DNA from: JANQHO01 sp965218075 | GTDB taxonomy: Bacteria; Bacteroidota; Bacteroidia; Flavobacteriales; Schleiferiaceae | Length of the DNA: 64,000 bases | Assembly: GCA_965218075.1 (NCBI GenBank) | Contig: CBDCJZ010000003.1 | Span: 2,046,001-2,110,000 of the forward strand | Reading direction: 5' to 3' | Shown here: positions 55,601 through 64,000 of the stretch, piece after piece | Position numbering within the stretch: the stretch's first letter is position 1 | Layout: each line of letters opens with the position of its first letter | Translations under genes and position numbers: made by a program | The notes under the pieces: generated by a model | The model's database searches: none | What the model was told of the DNA's origin: nothing | The model's input: only the letters and a program-made list of their open reading frames with translations

Positions 55601-57066
55601 GGGATAGCTGTGGAGTGGGTCATGTAAGTAGCTGGGCGGGTCCTGATGCTTTTACCACCCTTTCAGCCACTTTGCCCTGCCCATCCCCATCGTCATTGGG
55701 AGCTTCCAATATTACTCAGACCAGTGCTAGGTTGTCGTGGATGTCAGGTGGAATTTCTATTTCTAATAATTGGGATTTAGAATATGGTCTTTCGGGATTT
55801 ACTCTGGGAAGTGGCACTCGGATTTCCACGACTATCTCTTTTTATACTGTGAGTGGCTTGACACCTGGTCAGTCTTATCAGTTTTATGTTCGGGATAGCT
55901 GTGGAGCAGCTCATGTGAGTAGCTGGGCGGGCCCTGATACTTTTACCACCCTTTCAGCCACTTTGCCCTGTCCAGTCCCTTCGTCATTGTTGGCTACCCA
56001 GATTACTCAGACCAACGCTAGGCTGTTGTGGATGTCAGGTGGGACTTCTACTTCTAATTGGGATCTAGAATATGGTCTTTCAGGATTTACTCTGGGACAG
56101 GGCACTCAGATTTCCACAACTACCCCTTCTTATACTGTGAGCGGCTTGACGCCTGGAACGGATTATGATTTCTATGTTCGGGATAGCTGTGGAGTAGGCC
56201 GTGTGAGTAGCTGGGCTGGTCCTTATACTTTTATCACCCTTTCAGTCACTTTGCCCTGTCTATCCCCATCGTCATTGTCGGCTACCCAGATTACTCAGAC
56301 CAGCGCTAGGCTCTCCTGGGTTACGGGTGGGGCTTCTAATTGGGGTCTGGAATATGGTCTTTCGGGATTTAGTCTGGGAAGTGGCACTCGGATTTCCACG
56401 ACTACCCCTTCTTATACTGTGAGCGGTTTGACACCTGGTCGGGCTTATCAATTTTATGTTCGGGATAGTTGTGGAGTAGGTCATGTGAGTAGCTGGGCCG
56501 GTCCTTATACTTTTAGGACTCTTGGCTGTTTAGCTCCCACAGGGCTGAACCTCCACACTATTACTGAAATCACCGCTACTGTGAGCTGGACTAGCGGTGG
56601 AGCTTCCAATTGGAACATTGAGTATGGGCCTATAAACTTTCCTCTGGGAGGCGGTATTTTCTTATACAATGTGTCTAGTCCTCGCACTTTAAGGGGCTTA
56701 AAGCCTAACACCTTTTATGATGTCTATGTACAGGACAGCTGCAATGTGGGCAATGTGAGCAATTGGACAGGACCCTTGTCTATTAAAACCATTATTGGTA
56801 TAGATGAGCTCCTCGAGCGCTCATTTCGCATTTATCCAAATCCTAGTGAAGGAGTTTTCAAGCTGGAGTTTAGCTCTTCTCTCGGAGAGGATATGGAGAT
56901 CCGTATCACTAATATGATGGGACAAATAGTCTTGGAAGATGAGATTGAGAGTTTCAGCGGAAGCTACAGAAAAAGGCTAGAGATGGGAGCTTATCGCAGT
57001 GGAGTATACCTATTGCAGCTGATTACTGAAAAGGCTACTGTGAACCGACGTATCATTTTGCAGTAG
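49696..57066 (+). CDS. Mosaic T9SS-secreted surface protein with two beta-helices (giant 3)
   Basis: 2456 residues. Signal peptide about 1-28 (different from giants 1 and 2: NLPLSLLLLYYCLEAFPLKA); shared N-terminal domain to about 252; CARDB-like about 253-364; beta-helix I about 365-805; FN3; beta-helix II about 893-1331; FN3; MAM-like about 1421-1613; eight FN3 (several with the insertion SGGTSTSNW or SGGISISNNW); T9SS type A sorting domain about 2368-2456. Helix II is closer to the helix of giant 2 than to helix I (shared ITTNKHLTVSDNIITGGFYG and MLRNRFIDIYNYGI). The [beta-helix + FN3] block has thus been doubled. Likely exported and surface bound; function unknown. Confidence 0.9.
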   Translation: MKTFNLINLPLSLLLLYYCLEAFPLKAQTSTYTVSGPIKGQGPLLNTEKTNINSINSSGNSWTVIHPYNAYGGSSVNSWSSAQSIGFPFSFYGSPATHFCVSKNYLLTFDTTVAGTTVNSSITTDNTALPHADLPDSTIAYFWGGFSPPLNNNDDVWRKIFGTAPNRQLWIKNFSYKHEAQRNSYNFVVLEETTHKIYVVDARWENQGVGSYTVGVQLNSTTAIQHPNSPNISSINGNVDTPWPNVDYYEFTRSLVNDDAGILSLDAPASPTVPGSQSVQVSIKNHGINNLDSVRVNWSVDGVTQTFHSWTGSLASGAVAAAVNIGSYNFTLGNPTLKIWTNNPNGNPDNDASNDTLKVSLFVCTSLSGAYTLGGTSSDFRNFDFLATFLHNCGVSGAVIIKVAPGTYREQFTLGNIAGVSQSNTIVIDGGDSSLVRLTHDGSTSNATVSFDSTSYVTLRNMTLENTKSSTGAWIVHLQNTDHIVIDSCLIEQPVNVTSNRGGIVGSGSLNSSSTATTNKHLTVSDNTILGGYYGIDLRGSTSDEDVGNHVLRNRFSNIERRAIQVRKQDSLMISGNVIENINASSTSGMCMYCEDITDFEITANNLLDCGDRGIVIYKAGSSGTARSLIANNMIYTPKDVAIRMRGLSSGLSNSKMNVYHNTTVGDPAMQFTSGGNSDMSIYNNIFSNPRGVALEASSSLPSTIKIDYNLYQASGNIAKDGFTSYANLAAWQAAKPALNRNSVEGNPLFVSATSPADLHLAGTLANDIGDNSVGIKVDIDGDSRPLPPSTRVDMGADEYHLPTCLPSSRLSASVRSGSAASLSWTTGGALNWNIEYGPPGFIPGSGTFVYNVLNPYILTGLNPNTNYDFYVQDSCGMGDVSLWTGPFTFQTACVNALSGTYTLGRASSDFPDFDSLATFLNNCGILGPVIIKVASGTYKESFTLGSITGVSQSNTIVIDGGSSSLARLIHDGSTSNATVAFDSTSYVSLRNMTLENIKSSANAWVVHLQNTDHIVIDSCLIEMSVNTPSNSGGIVGSGSLTSAFTITTNKHLTVSDNIITGGFYGIALQGNVSDEDVGNHMLRNRFIDIYNYGIRADEQDSLMISGNVIENTNGHGSGIYCQGITDFEITANNLLDCGDAGIVIDGGSTSSGTARSLIANNMIYASNTAIRMWSRFSSLFLSKINIYHNTAVGFPAMEFIGSSNSSVSLYNNIFSNPNGVALEASPSLLSTIKIDYNLYQASGNIAEDGSMSYTNLAAWQAAKPALNQNSVEGNPLFVRATSPADLHLIGTLANDTGDNSVGIKVDIDGDSRPLPPSTRVDMGADEYHLPTCLPSSRLSASVTGASAASLSWTTGGALNWNIEYGPLGFIPGSGTFVYNVLNPYILTGLNPNTNYDFYVQDSCGIGDVSVWSGPFSFITLCSLSAATLPLMEDFEFLSGTFQRDTGFCGSTYAWRYKVSRASDGRLRFAVPGFANNGSSAATLDRLLWGGTVTNYLILTVDLSSYSSSSALELEFSYMHHNEENHPNDRVWIRGGNTNSWVQIYDLYTNQGTAGIYNRVTGLDIDSILANATPPQRVSSTFQVRFGQEDTDPAISRTGSDGYSFDDIAIRETCPGPTKLTATQITQTSATLSWVAGGASNWDLEYGLSGFTLGSGTRISTTIPSYTVSGLTSGMGYDFYVRSTCGLGHASSWAGPDTYTTLSTSLPCPSPLSLLATNITQTSVRLSWVTGGASNWDVEYGLSGFTLGSGTGISTTTPSYTVSGLTPGQSYQFYVRDSCGVAHVSSWAGPHTFTTLSATLPCPSPSSLGASNITQTSARLSWMSGGTSTSNWDLEYGLSGFTLGSGTRISTITPSYTVSGLTPGQSYQFYVRDSCGAGHVSSWAGPDAFTTLSATLPCPSPSSLGASNITQTSARLSWMSGGISISNNWDLEYGLSGFTLGSGTRISTTISFYTVSGLTPGQSYQFYVRDSCGVGHVSSWAGPDAFTTLSATLPCPSPSSLGASNITQTSARLSWMSGGISISNNWDLEYGLSGFTLGSGTRISTTISFYTVSGLTPGQSYQFYVRDSCGAAHVSSWAGPDTFTTLSATLPCPVPSSLLATQITQTNARLLWMSGGTSTSNWDLEYGLSGFTLGQGTQISTTTPSYTVSGLTPGTDYDFYVRDSCGVGRVSSWAGPYTFITLSVTLPCLSPSSLSATQITQTSARLSWVTGGASNWGLEYGLSGFSLGSGTRISTTTPSYTVSGLTPGRAYQFYVRDSCGVGHVSSWAGPYTFRTLGCLAPTGLNLHTITEITATVSWTSGGASNWNIEYGPINFPLGGGIFLYNVSSPRTLRGLKPNTFYDVYVQDSCNVGNVSNWTGPLSIKTIIGIDELLERSFRIYPNPSEGVFKLEFSSSLGEDMEIRITNMMGQIVLEDEIESFSGSYRKRLEMGAYRSGVYLLQLITEKATVNRRIILQ

Positions 57067-57177
57067 GGACTAACAAGCTTTTTCTATGGGGCTGATTCTC
57101 AACGGATTTCGACGGGCTTTTATGAGTGGTTCCTAGAAAATGAAAAAAATATCCATTTCTAGCATTCAATAAATATT

Positions 57178-57328
57178 TACTAGCGCAAAATAAGTCATAA
57201 GCCTTTTTTAATTAAAAAGCCTTGTTAAAAGATTTAGATTTCAGTAATATTGGGCTGATCTCATGTTTCAAAAGGCTTCGCCCTTTTTAATGTAAAGAAG
57301 ATCTTGTTTCACTAAAAAACACTAAATC
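57178..57328 (+). repeat. Upstream cassette, copy 4 (shortened)
   Basis: Starts only at CTAGCGCAAAATAAGTCATAAG; the first 75 or so bases of the other copies are missing. Promoter TTG 57222-57224 and TAATATTG 57245-57252 with a 20-base spacer (19 in the others). Leader hairpin 57270-57288 is intact. Confidence 0.8.
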
Positions 57329-59155
57329 ATGAAAACTTTCAACTTAATTAATCTTTCCTCTATCTTTAAAAGCCCAAACCTCTACTTACACTGTGAGTGG
57401 ACCTACCAGAGGACAAGGGCCACTTTTTAAATACGGAACGAACTAGTATTGAGCTCGGTTGGAATATGATTCACCCATCTACTGCCTATGGCAGTGCATC
57501 GATCAATAGCTGGTCTTCAGCTCAAAGCATTGGCTTTCCCTTTTCTTTTTACGGCAGTTCAGCTACTCATTTCTGTGTGAGCAAGAACTATCTGTTGACT
57601 TTTGACACCACAGTTGCGGGAACCCCTGTGAACAGTAGTATCACCACTGACAATACGGCTTTGCCTCATGCTAATCTTCCCGACCATACCATCGCTTATT
57701 TTGGGGTGGCTTTAGTCCTCCGCTTGGGAGCGACGATAATGTTTGGAGGAGGACCTTTGGCACAGCTCCCAACCGCCAGTTGTGGATTAAGAACTTTTCC
57801 TATAAACATGAGGCTCAGAGTTTCAGTTACAACTTTGTAGTTTTAGAAGAAACTACCCATAAGATTTATGTAGTGGATGCCCGATGAGCAACTCAAGGAG
57901 TGGGAAGCTATACAGTGGGTGTTCAGTTGAATTCTACCACTGTCATACAGCATCCCAATTCTCCTAATATTAGCTCTATTAATGGAAATGTTCCCACTCC
58001 CTGGCCTAATGTGGACTATTACGAATTCACTCCTCTTTCCTTGGTAAACGACGATGCAGGAATTCTCAGCTTGGACGCTCCGGCTAGTAAAACTGTTCCC
58101 GGCTCTTAGTCGGGTTCAAGTGAGCATTAAAAATCATGGAATTAACAACCTAAACAGTGTAAGAGTGAACTGGAGTGTGGATGGAGTAGCTCAAGTCTCT
58201 TATAGCTGGACGGGGAGTCTAGCGCCGGGTGCAGTTGCTGCTAGGGTCAATATCGGAAGCTATAATTTCACCCTGGGAAATCCCACCCTAAAGATTTGGA
58301 CTAGCAATCCCAATGGGAATCCAGACAATTATAACTTCAAATGATACATTAGAGGTTTCTTTAGTTGTTTGCGGTCTACTTTCGGGAGCTTATACCCTTG
58401 GCGGGGCTTCCAGCAATTTTCCAAACTTTGATTTTCTTGCTACTTTTCTCAACAACTGTGGTGTTTCAGGTTCTGTAATCATTAAGGTAGCTCCTGGCAC
58501 CTATAGGGAGTCGTTCACACTAGGTAGTATCAGCGGTGTAAGCCCGACAAATACGATTGTCATTGATGGTGGGGATAGCTCGCTCGCTAGGCTCACTCAT
58601 GACGGTTCGACAAGCAATGCCACCGTGGCTTTTGACAACACCAGTTATGTAAGCTTGAGGAATATGACCTTCGAAAACACTAAAAGCTCAACAGATGCCT
58701 GGGTAGTGCATTTGCAGAACACTGATTATATCGTCATTGACTCCTGTTTGATTGAGCAGCCAGCCGGTTAATGCAACATTTGACAGAGGGAGTATAGTGG
58801 GCTCCGGCAGCTTGACCAGTGCCTCTACAATTACTACGAATAATGCATTTGACCGTCTCTGACAATATCATCACAGGAGGTTACTATGGAATAGTTCTGG
58901 AAGGCGATACAAGTACAAACGATGAAGATGTGGGCAACCACATCCTGCGTAACCGCTTTATTGATATTTACTATTATGGTATTTCAGTAGATGAACAGGA
59001 CAGCCTGATTATCTCGGGTAATGTGATTGAAAACGTCAATAGTAGTTCTAGCTATGGCGTCTATTGCCAAGATATTACAGACTTTGAGGTTACGGCAAAT
59101 AACCTACTCGACTGCAGCTATGAGGGGATAGTAATTTATGGAGGCACATCCAGTT
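57329..59155 (+). pseudogene. Fourth giant surface-protein copy, broken
   Basis: Follows the plan of giants 2 and 3 through the N-terminal domain, CARDB-like domain and half of the beta-helix, then ends at about 59155 (GGCACATCCAG). Lesions: about 36 bases lost from the signal peptide plus one base gained (57357-57370); one T lost in the run at about 57700; TGG to TGA at 57885; CAG to TAG at 58107 with one base gained just after; one base gained near 58330; four bases (CCAG) doubled near 58760; one base gained near 58844. FN3, MAM-like and sorting domains are absent. It cannot give a secreted product. Confidence 0.9.
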
Positions 59156-59169
59156 GTATACTGCTCTAG

Positions 59170-59466
59170 TAAAGAACACTACTGACCAAAACCAGGCTGG
59201 TACACCAGTAAAGGACATACTGGCTTTAGAAAATAAAAACCCATTGTAACACCTCAACAATTAAAATTATGGCAATGGATGGCCGATTATTATCTCTGCT
59301 CCTTAGGTGAACTGATGATGGCTTCAATCCCTTCCGGACTGAAACTGCAAAGTGAAACCAAAATGTTGCTTAACCATTTGAAAAAAATCGTTGATAAAGA
59401 ATTATTCGATCATGAATATCTAATTGTTGAGGCTTTGCACCAACAGTACTTTACCAGAAATAGTTA
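59170..59466 (+). pseudogene. priA: Fragment of primosomal helicase gene priA
   Basis: Reads TPVKDILALENKNP, then after a one-base shift IVTPQQLKLWQWMADYYLCS, LGELMMASIPSGLKLQSETK, and on to a stop at 59464-59466. This fits the early part of Bacteroidota PriA, where the 3'-to-5' helicase has its N-terminal DNA-binding region. Only about 95 codons are present: the start and the whole helicase domain are absent. Left end lies within 15 bases of the broken giant copy. A working priA must exist elsewhere or its role is covered otherwise. Confidence 0.65.
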
Positions 59467-60424
59467 ATACTATTGGCAAACTAGACTTTAAAGGAAGCTT
59501 TAGAGGTTATCTAAACAAGTTTAACGCAAATGGAGAGTATACATACTCAAGTAGGTAATCTGTATGGAGCTGTTTGGTATTTACACGGTTGCAGAGGGAG
59601 AATATCTGTTCAGTTTGGGAGGGTTATTTAACAAAAAATTTAAAGTATTAAGGGGAAGGGCTGTAAAATGGAATGGCCGATCTGCTCAATGCTAATTTGA
59701 ATCTGCAGGCGCTTTATACCACCAAAACGGATCCAGAAGTTATTGTACCAGAATATACAAGCGGTAATACCTTGGTAGAAGCTTACTTAAATCTTAAAGG
59801 CCCCCTTTCTGAACCAGAAATCAGTTTTGATGTCAAAACCCCAAGAGTTAACCCCCAATGTTCAATCTACTATAAGTAATCGATTAGCCGATCAGCAAGA
59901 TGTTAATCATCAAGTGTTTTCGTTGCTGGCTAGAAACTCTTTTGCTCCCGAACACAACTTTTTCGGTAGTGCTGATTTGGGGGGATAAATGAATGGGACT
60001 TACTGGCCGACCAAGCTGAAGCTTGGATAAATCAATTAACAGGGAATTATTAATGTTACGCTAAGTTATCAGGGAAATTCCGCTTAAACTAATCTGTCAG
60101 AGTTAACTACCTCCCAAGAAGAAGTAGGCGTTTCCAAACGATTTTTCAATGATCGTGTAACTATTAACGGCAGTGTAGATTTAACCCTTAGGAGAAAATA
60201 AAAATGGCTTAGCGGGCTATTTTGAAGTCGAATACAACATTATTGAAGATGGATGTTTTCGCACAAAGGTTTTCAATCGTACTAGTTACAAGATCAGTAT
60301 TCTTTCAGTAGGAAAAATCAACAAGGAATGGGAGCTATTTTACCGCCTTGACTTTAATTCGTGGAATGATTTTTTCCCGAGACTATTGAGAATTAAAAAA
60401 AGACAGAAAAGGAAAAGAGCCTGA
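59467..60424 (+). pseudogene. tamB: C-terminal part of tamB (translocation/assembly module), frameshifted
   Basis: TamB helps outer-membrane biogenesis; its conserved C-terminal DUF490 domain is recognised here across several frames: IGKLDFKGSFRGYLNKFNAN (the usual G.F.G...F.A.G motif), LFNKKFKVLRGRAVKWNG, LLNANLNLQALYTTKTDPEV, GPLSEPEISFDVKTPR, NHQVFSLLARNSFAPE, RFFNDRVTINGSVDLTL, and finally LDFNSWNDFF before a stop at 60422. I see at least five frame changes and a likely deletion near 59560-59620. The upstream thousand or more codons of tamB are missing. Confidence 0.75.
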
Positions 60425-60469
60425 AAAATAAAGTTGGATAGTTCCTCAGAACTTTTAAATGAACAGACA

Positions 60470-61394
60470 TTATAATCTCAAAGTGGGTTTATTACGACCA
60501 TCTCTGCGGTGGATTGTCCGGCAAAAATACCAGCTATCTCCTTCCACATTGGTATAGGTTATAGGAGGCACCATAAGAGGTTCATCAACTATAGAAGTAT
60601 TATTTAATTGCACACTTTTGAGGTACTTCAGCAATTGCTCTGACCAGGACTCAATTTTTATAATAATAGAATCATGCAGGGGAATTTCATCATAAATACT
60701 CCACCTGCGAGCTCGTATATGGACGGAAAAATCATGTCTATCAGATAAATTATCGCCATCTATCAGATAGAAAATACCTGATCCCACATTCTGCCGAATA
60801 AACGGAGGCTCTATAATAAGGATATTGATAGCCCCGGGGGGAAGGCAGAGTCTCATTACACCCTATTGAATCATAATATTCCCAACAATAGAAATAGCGG
60901 CTTCTCAGATAGAGCGCATATTCATCTACTTCATTGTTACTGATGCTTGTGTCCACAGCCACGGCTTTTTCTTGTCCATAACTAATCTTTTTAGGAGGGT
61001 TAAAAAGTTTTAGCTTTACTGGAAAAGGAATATAAGTAGAGGTGCTAAGTTGTTTTCCTTCGAGAGTTTTCACTTTCAGCAGGTATTTTTTTCCTTCTGA
61101 GGGGGAATAATTAAAAGTGTAATAACCACTGGAATTGCTGGTAAGAGTTTCTACTAACACCCCATCCTCAAATAACTTCATAGTAGCGCCTGAGATGGCT
61201 CGATATAAGAGTGGATCTACTGTATTTACATAGGGCACGCTTTGCAATAAGCGTATTTTAATCCTTTTCCCTGGTGTAATAATGGAGTTCAGTACTGCCA
61301 CAGGCAAGTCGGTACTAATCAGATCTTCATCTGTAATTATACAGGATGTTAGCGATAAGAAAGAGGCCACCATGTAAAACCACGTATATTTCAA
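60470..61394 (-). pseudogene. DUF4249 lipoprotein gene, frameshifted
   Basis: Starts with TTG at 61394, overlapping the stop of the TonB-dependent receptor. MKYTWFYMVASFLSLTSC is a lipoprotein signal (Cys18). The family pattern follows: LPVAVLNSIITPGKRIKIRL, ISGATMKLFEDGVLVE, and at the C-terminus SWSEQLLKYLKSVQLNN and ITYTNVEGDSWYF. The frame is lost at a run of six G (60836-60841): the first frame goes on into nonsense and the rest of the protein lies in the next frame. One indel restores it, so a sequencing error is possible. The receptor + DUF4249 pair is common in Bacteroidota and is taken to work in uptake at the outer membrane. Confidence 0.75.
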
Positions 61395-63420
61395 AAGCTA
61401 TAGGTATATGAAAGCATGGGTATTGTTGGAGGGTAAGAGGTCGATTTGAGGTCGAATTTTTTTGGAATATAATGATCATCCGTTGGCTCGTACCATAAAA
61501 TAGGAGTTGTTTAAACGAAAATAGACATTGTATATATTAAAATCGTAACAATGAGTATTACCTTTTTTAGTCCAAATAAGATTTAAATTTAACAGGTGAA
61601 CCGGAGCGGGAATAAATTCTGTTAGCTAATTCATTTGTTATAGGATATCTTTGAGTGGCCAACTGAAAAGGATAGCCGCTGCCATAAACCCAGGAGCTCG
61701 ATATTTTAAAATTTTTACTGAACTGATGGATCAACATCAGTTTTATACTGTGCCGTCTGTCGTAATTAAACGGAAATTCTTTGCCTCGGTTTAAATCCGC
61801 AAAAATACGATTATTCCAGGTTAAAGTATTAGGATAATCGTCCGCTAGTTTTGCCTTCTTTGCGTTCGAGGGTAAATTCACTCCCATGTGCTTCGCCAGT
61901 GCCTTGGAAAATATAGTTTTCAGGATCATCTGGTATGTAAAAAAGCGATGTTCCCTCTTGACGGTCTACCACATGATAAAGTTTTCGGTAATAAAATTCT
62001 GCTGTAAACATAAGTCCTACAGGCAGGTTTAGGGCCGCTCCTGCTACGTATTGGTCGGAACGGCCAAGCTGTACACTGTCACTGTCACCAAACCACAAAT
62101 CGCCAGGCAATTGTAAACGCGAAAACCTGAGCTGATGAAGGTATTGTACATCGCGATCGTAACCCATGTTTAAAGAAAGCCAGTCGTTAACAGTATAATA
62201 AACAGATAAACGGGGCTGCACATCCCAAAAAGCCAGCTTTCCATATCCTGAGGTAAGAGTTCCTATACCAAGCCATATTGCAATTCCCGACTTTGAGAAA
62301 GGGAATATTGATCTTCTGCAAAGAAACTCAGCTCGGGAAAATAACGGATTTTCCCTCCTTGACTTTGTTTGGAAATAGGATTATTCGATAAATCCTTCAA
62401 TGCAATATTTACGTTTGGCCTGCTAATAATATTATAAAAGAAATTTAGTTCTCCAGTTAATCCGATGTTCATTTGCAAAAGTGGTTATTTGAGAACGCAA
62501 ACCGATGTTTTCAATAACATTGCGGTAATCGATCTCTTCGATTTGGTTATTCCCTTCATACCCACCTGCTCTAATTCCGAAGTAATAATTGCTGTAAAAA
62601 AGAATAGTATTCCAGCATGAATTGGTATTAAAACGATGTGTCCAGCAGGTGCTTACAATAGCATTACCCCAACTTTCCCGGGCTAAGTCTTGATCGCCGT
62701 AGTTTTCGCCGCTATACATATTATCACGGCTAAGGTAAGTGCTCAGGTATAGTTGATCGTCAGAGCTTAAGCGATGCGTTAGCTTAAAGGTCCCGTCGGT
62801 AAGATTACTCGAGCCACCTGAAATTTCATTTGAAAAAGCTCTGACGATCAAATCCAAATATGACCTGCGAAGAGAAGCAATAAAAGAGGGGTTTCCCTTT
62901 ACTATCGGCCCCTTCAAGCCACAGGTGTGAAGAAGATTAGCCCTAAGCTCATTCCTCCGTGATATTCTTCCATATCACCTTCCTTCAAGCCAATATCTAT
63001 AAAGGAGGATAATCTGCTGTTGTATTGTGCTGGTGCTACTCCCGGATAGAAATCGAGGCTTTTTACCGCTTGAGGATCAATTGCTGAAAAAATGCCGTAG
63101 GTATGCGATAAATTGTAAACCAGTACACCGTCTATCATTACTAAGTTTTGACTGTTTTCACTTCCCCTTACAAAGAGATCGGTAGAGCCTTCCAGCCTGC
63201 TTTGTACTTGAGGCAACAGTTGGATAGCTTTAAGTACATCACTATCGTTAATTATCGAACTCGAGCCCTCAGGAAGATCCAATGAGGAAATCGGATCATT
63301 ATATGCCGAAAGAGTCACTCGGAAAATAGAGTCTTTCATTTATATACTCATAAACCGCTTTTATACTCAGCTCCAAATCTATGTTCTGAGCGGTCAGGCA
63401 GCTTACTAAAGACGCAAATA
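61391..63420 (-). pseudogene. TonB-dependent outer-membrane receptor, multiply frameshifted
   Basis: The plug domain is clear at 63339-62914: DVLKAIQLLPQVQSRLEGST, DLFVRGSENSQNLVMIDGVL, and RLSSFIDIGLKEGDMEEYHG. After it the barrel is spread over at least five frames: LKGPIVKGNPSFIASLRRSY (62.9 kb), PELSFFAEDQYSLSQSR (62.35 kb), QPRLSVYYTVNDWLSLNMGY (62.2 kb), SSSWVYGSGYPFQLATQRYP (61.7 kb), DFNIYNVYFRLNNSYF (61.5 kb), and the end TIPMLSYTYSF with a stop at 61391. The N-terminal part (signal-like FVFASLVSCLTAQNIDLELS near 63400) is followed too soon by the plug, and its nearest ATG is followed by a stop. The carboxypeptidase-like domain usual for this type seems deleted. Confidence 0.85.
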
Positions 63421-63506
63421 CAAAGGTGCTGATATGGTTTTACATACTAGCGAATATATAATTGCGAAAAGCCATCTATCACAGCCCACCATTACCCTAA
63501 GAATTA

Positions 63507-64000
63507 TTATTCAATGAGCAGCTTTTGATGATATACTCTATTATTTCTATCGCTAATCCGCAATATATAATATCTGGGATCCACATCGATGGACATCAAT
63601 ACTTTCCTCTTTGCTTCGTAAATTGGCTTTTTCACTATCAGTTTTCCAGAAACCGAATAGATTTCAACTTTCGCGATATGGGTTTTACCACTGCTGAGCT
63701 CTACAGCAAAGCTTCCCTGAGATGGATTAGGGAACAACTCCATTGAAATATTCTCGCTGATATTGCCTTTTATACTCTGACTATTCCCTTGTTGAGATAA
63801 TGACCTCTTAAATTTTATATCACCCGGGAAACGATGGCCTATATCATCAGGATCAGTTTTGCAGCTATCAATTTCAAAACGGACAGAAGTTTTGCAATCC
63901 GCATACTCATCAGTACCTTCAATAGTAATGGTATAAATACCGGGGCTATAAACCGTTTGCTGATCGGAATTAATAGCAAAAGGTACCCTACCCTACCCTA
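63507..64000 (-). CDS. C-terminal part of a T9SS-sorted secreted protein (start outside or lost)
   Basis: The visible part has an Ig/PKD-like strand pattern (TVYSPGIYTITIEGTDEYAD), then a linker rich in Ser/Gln, then a T9SS type A sorting domain: MELFPNPSQGSFAVEL, KVEIYSVSGKLIVKK, DVDPRYYILRISDRN, and an end VYHQKLLIE. It should thus be a secreted or surface protein; what it does cannot be told. In its reading frame a stop (TAG) appears in the short CCCTA repeats at 63985-64000, so at the window edge the frame is closed or the sequence is unreliable. It is upstream of the receptor pseudogene on the same strand. Confidence 0.7.

Overview
The window is bacterial and belongs to the Bacteroidota. 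The signs are type IX secretion (T9SS) sorting domains, a gliding-motility-type C-terminal domain, a TonB-dependent receptor followed by a DUF4249 lipoprotein gene, the gene order acpP-fabF-rnc-(IPExxxVDY)-pyk, and promoters of the TTG / TAnnTTTG type. I cannot fix the class (Flavobacteriia or Cytophagia-like). DNA is AT-rich, and several genes appear to start with GTG or TTG.

Region 1 (1-23.4 kb) is mostly housekeeping: pdxA (cut by the window edge) and pepA, a secreted gliding-type protein and ribE, a lone RND efflux pump, a lipoprotein, polA, the operon acpP-fabF-rnc-IPExxxVDY-pyk (the fourth gene is frameshifted), the operon prs-rplY-pth, tRNA-Leu(CAA), dCMP deaminase, queD and fabD. A short decayed piece of a beta-helix surface protein lies at about 9.44-9.60 kb. 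Two diverged inverted repeats flank the acpP-pyk operon.

Region 2 (23.5-59.2 kb) is the unusual part. It holds a family of four paralogous T9SS-secreted surface proteins on the + strand: a 5808-residue protein made almost only of 60 fibronectin type III (FN3) modules of about 90 residues; two mosaic proteins of 1814 and 2456 residues combining an N-terminal beta-sandwich-like domain, a CARDB-like domain, one or two beta-helices, a MAM-like domain and FN3 modules; and a multiply broken fourth copy. Each copy is preceded by the same upstream cassette carrying a Bacteroidota promoter and a hairpin in the predicted 5' leader. The heme genes hemC and hemD lie between the first and second giant genes. 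The probable 3' end of hemA is left next to hemC, and a second copy of that end lies between giant genes 2 and 3, marking a tandem duplication unit of about 5.83 kb.

Region 3 (59.2-63.4 kb) is a stretch of gene remains: a piece of priA, the C-terminal part of tamB, a frameshifted DUF4249 lipoprotein and a heavily frameshifted TonB-dependent receptor. The window ends inside another T9SS-sorted protein.

The picture is a core chromosome in which a surface-protein family has expanded by unequal recombination, cutting into a heme gene cluster, beside a region of accumulating pseudogenes. All identifications come from reading the sequence; no database search or alignment program was run, and repeat boundaries and identities were judged by eye.
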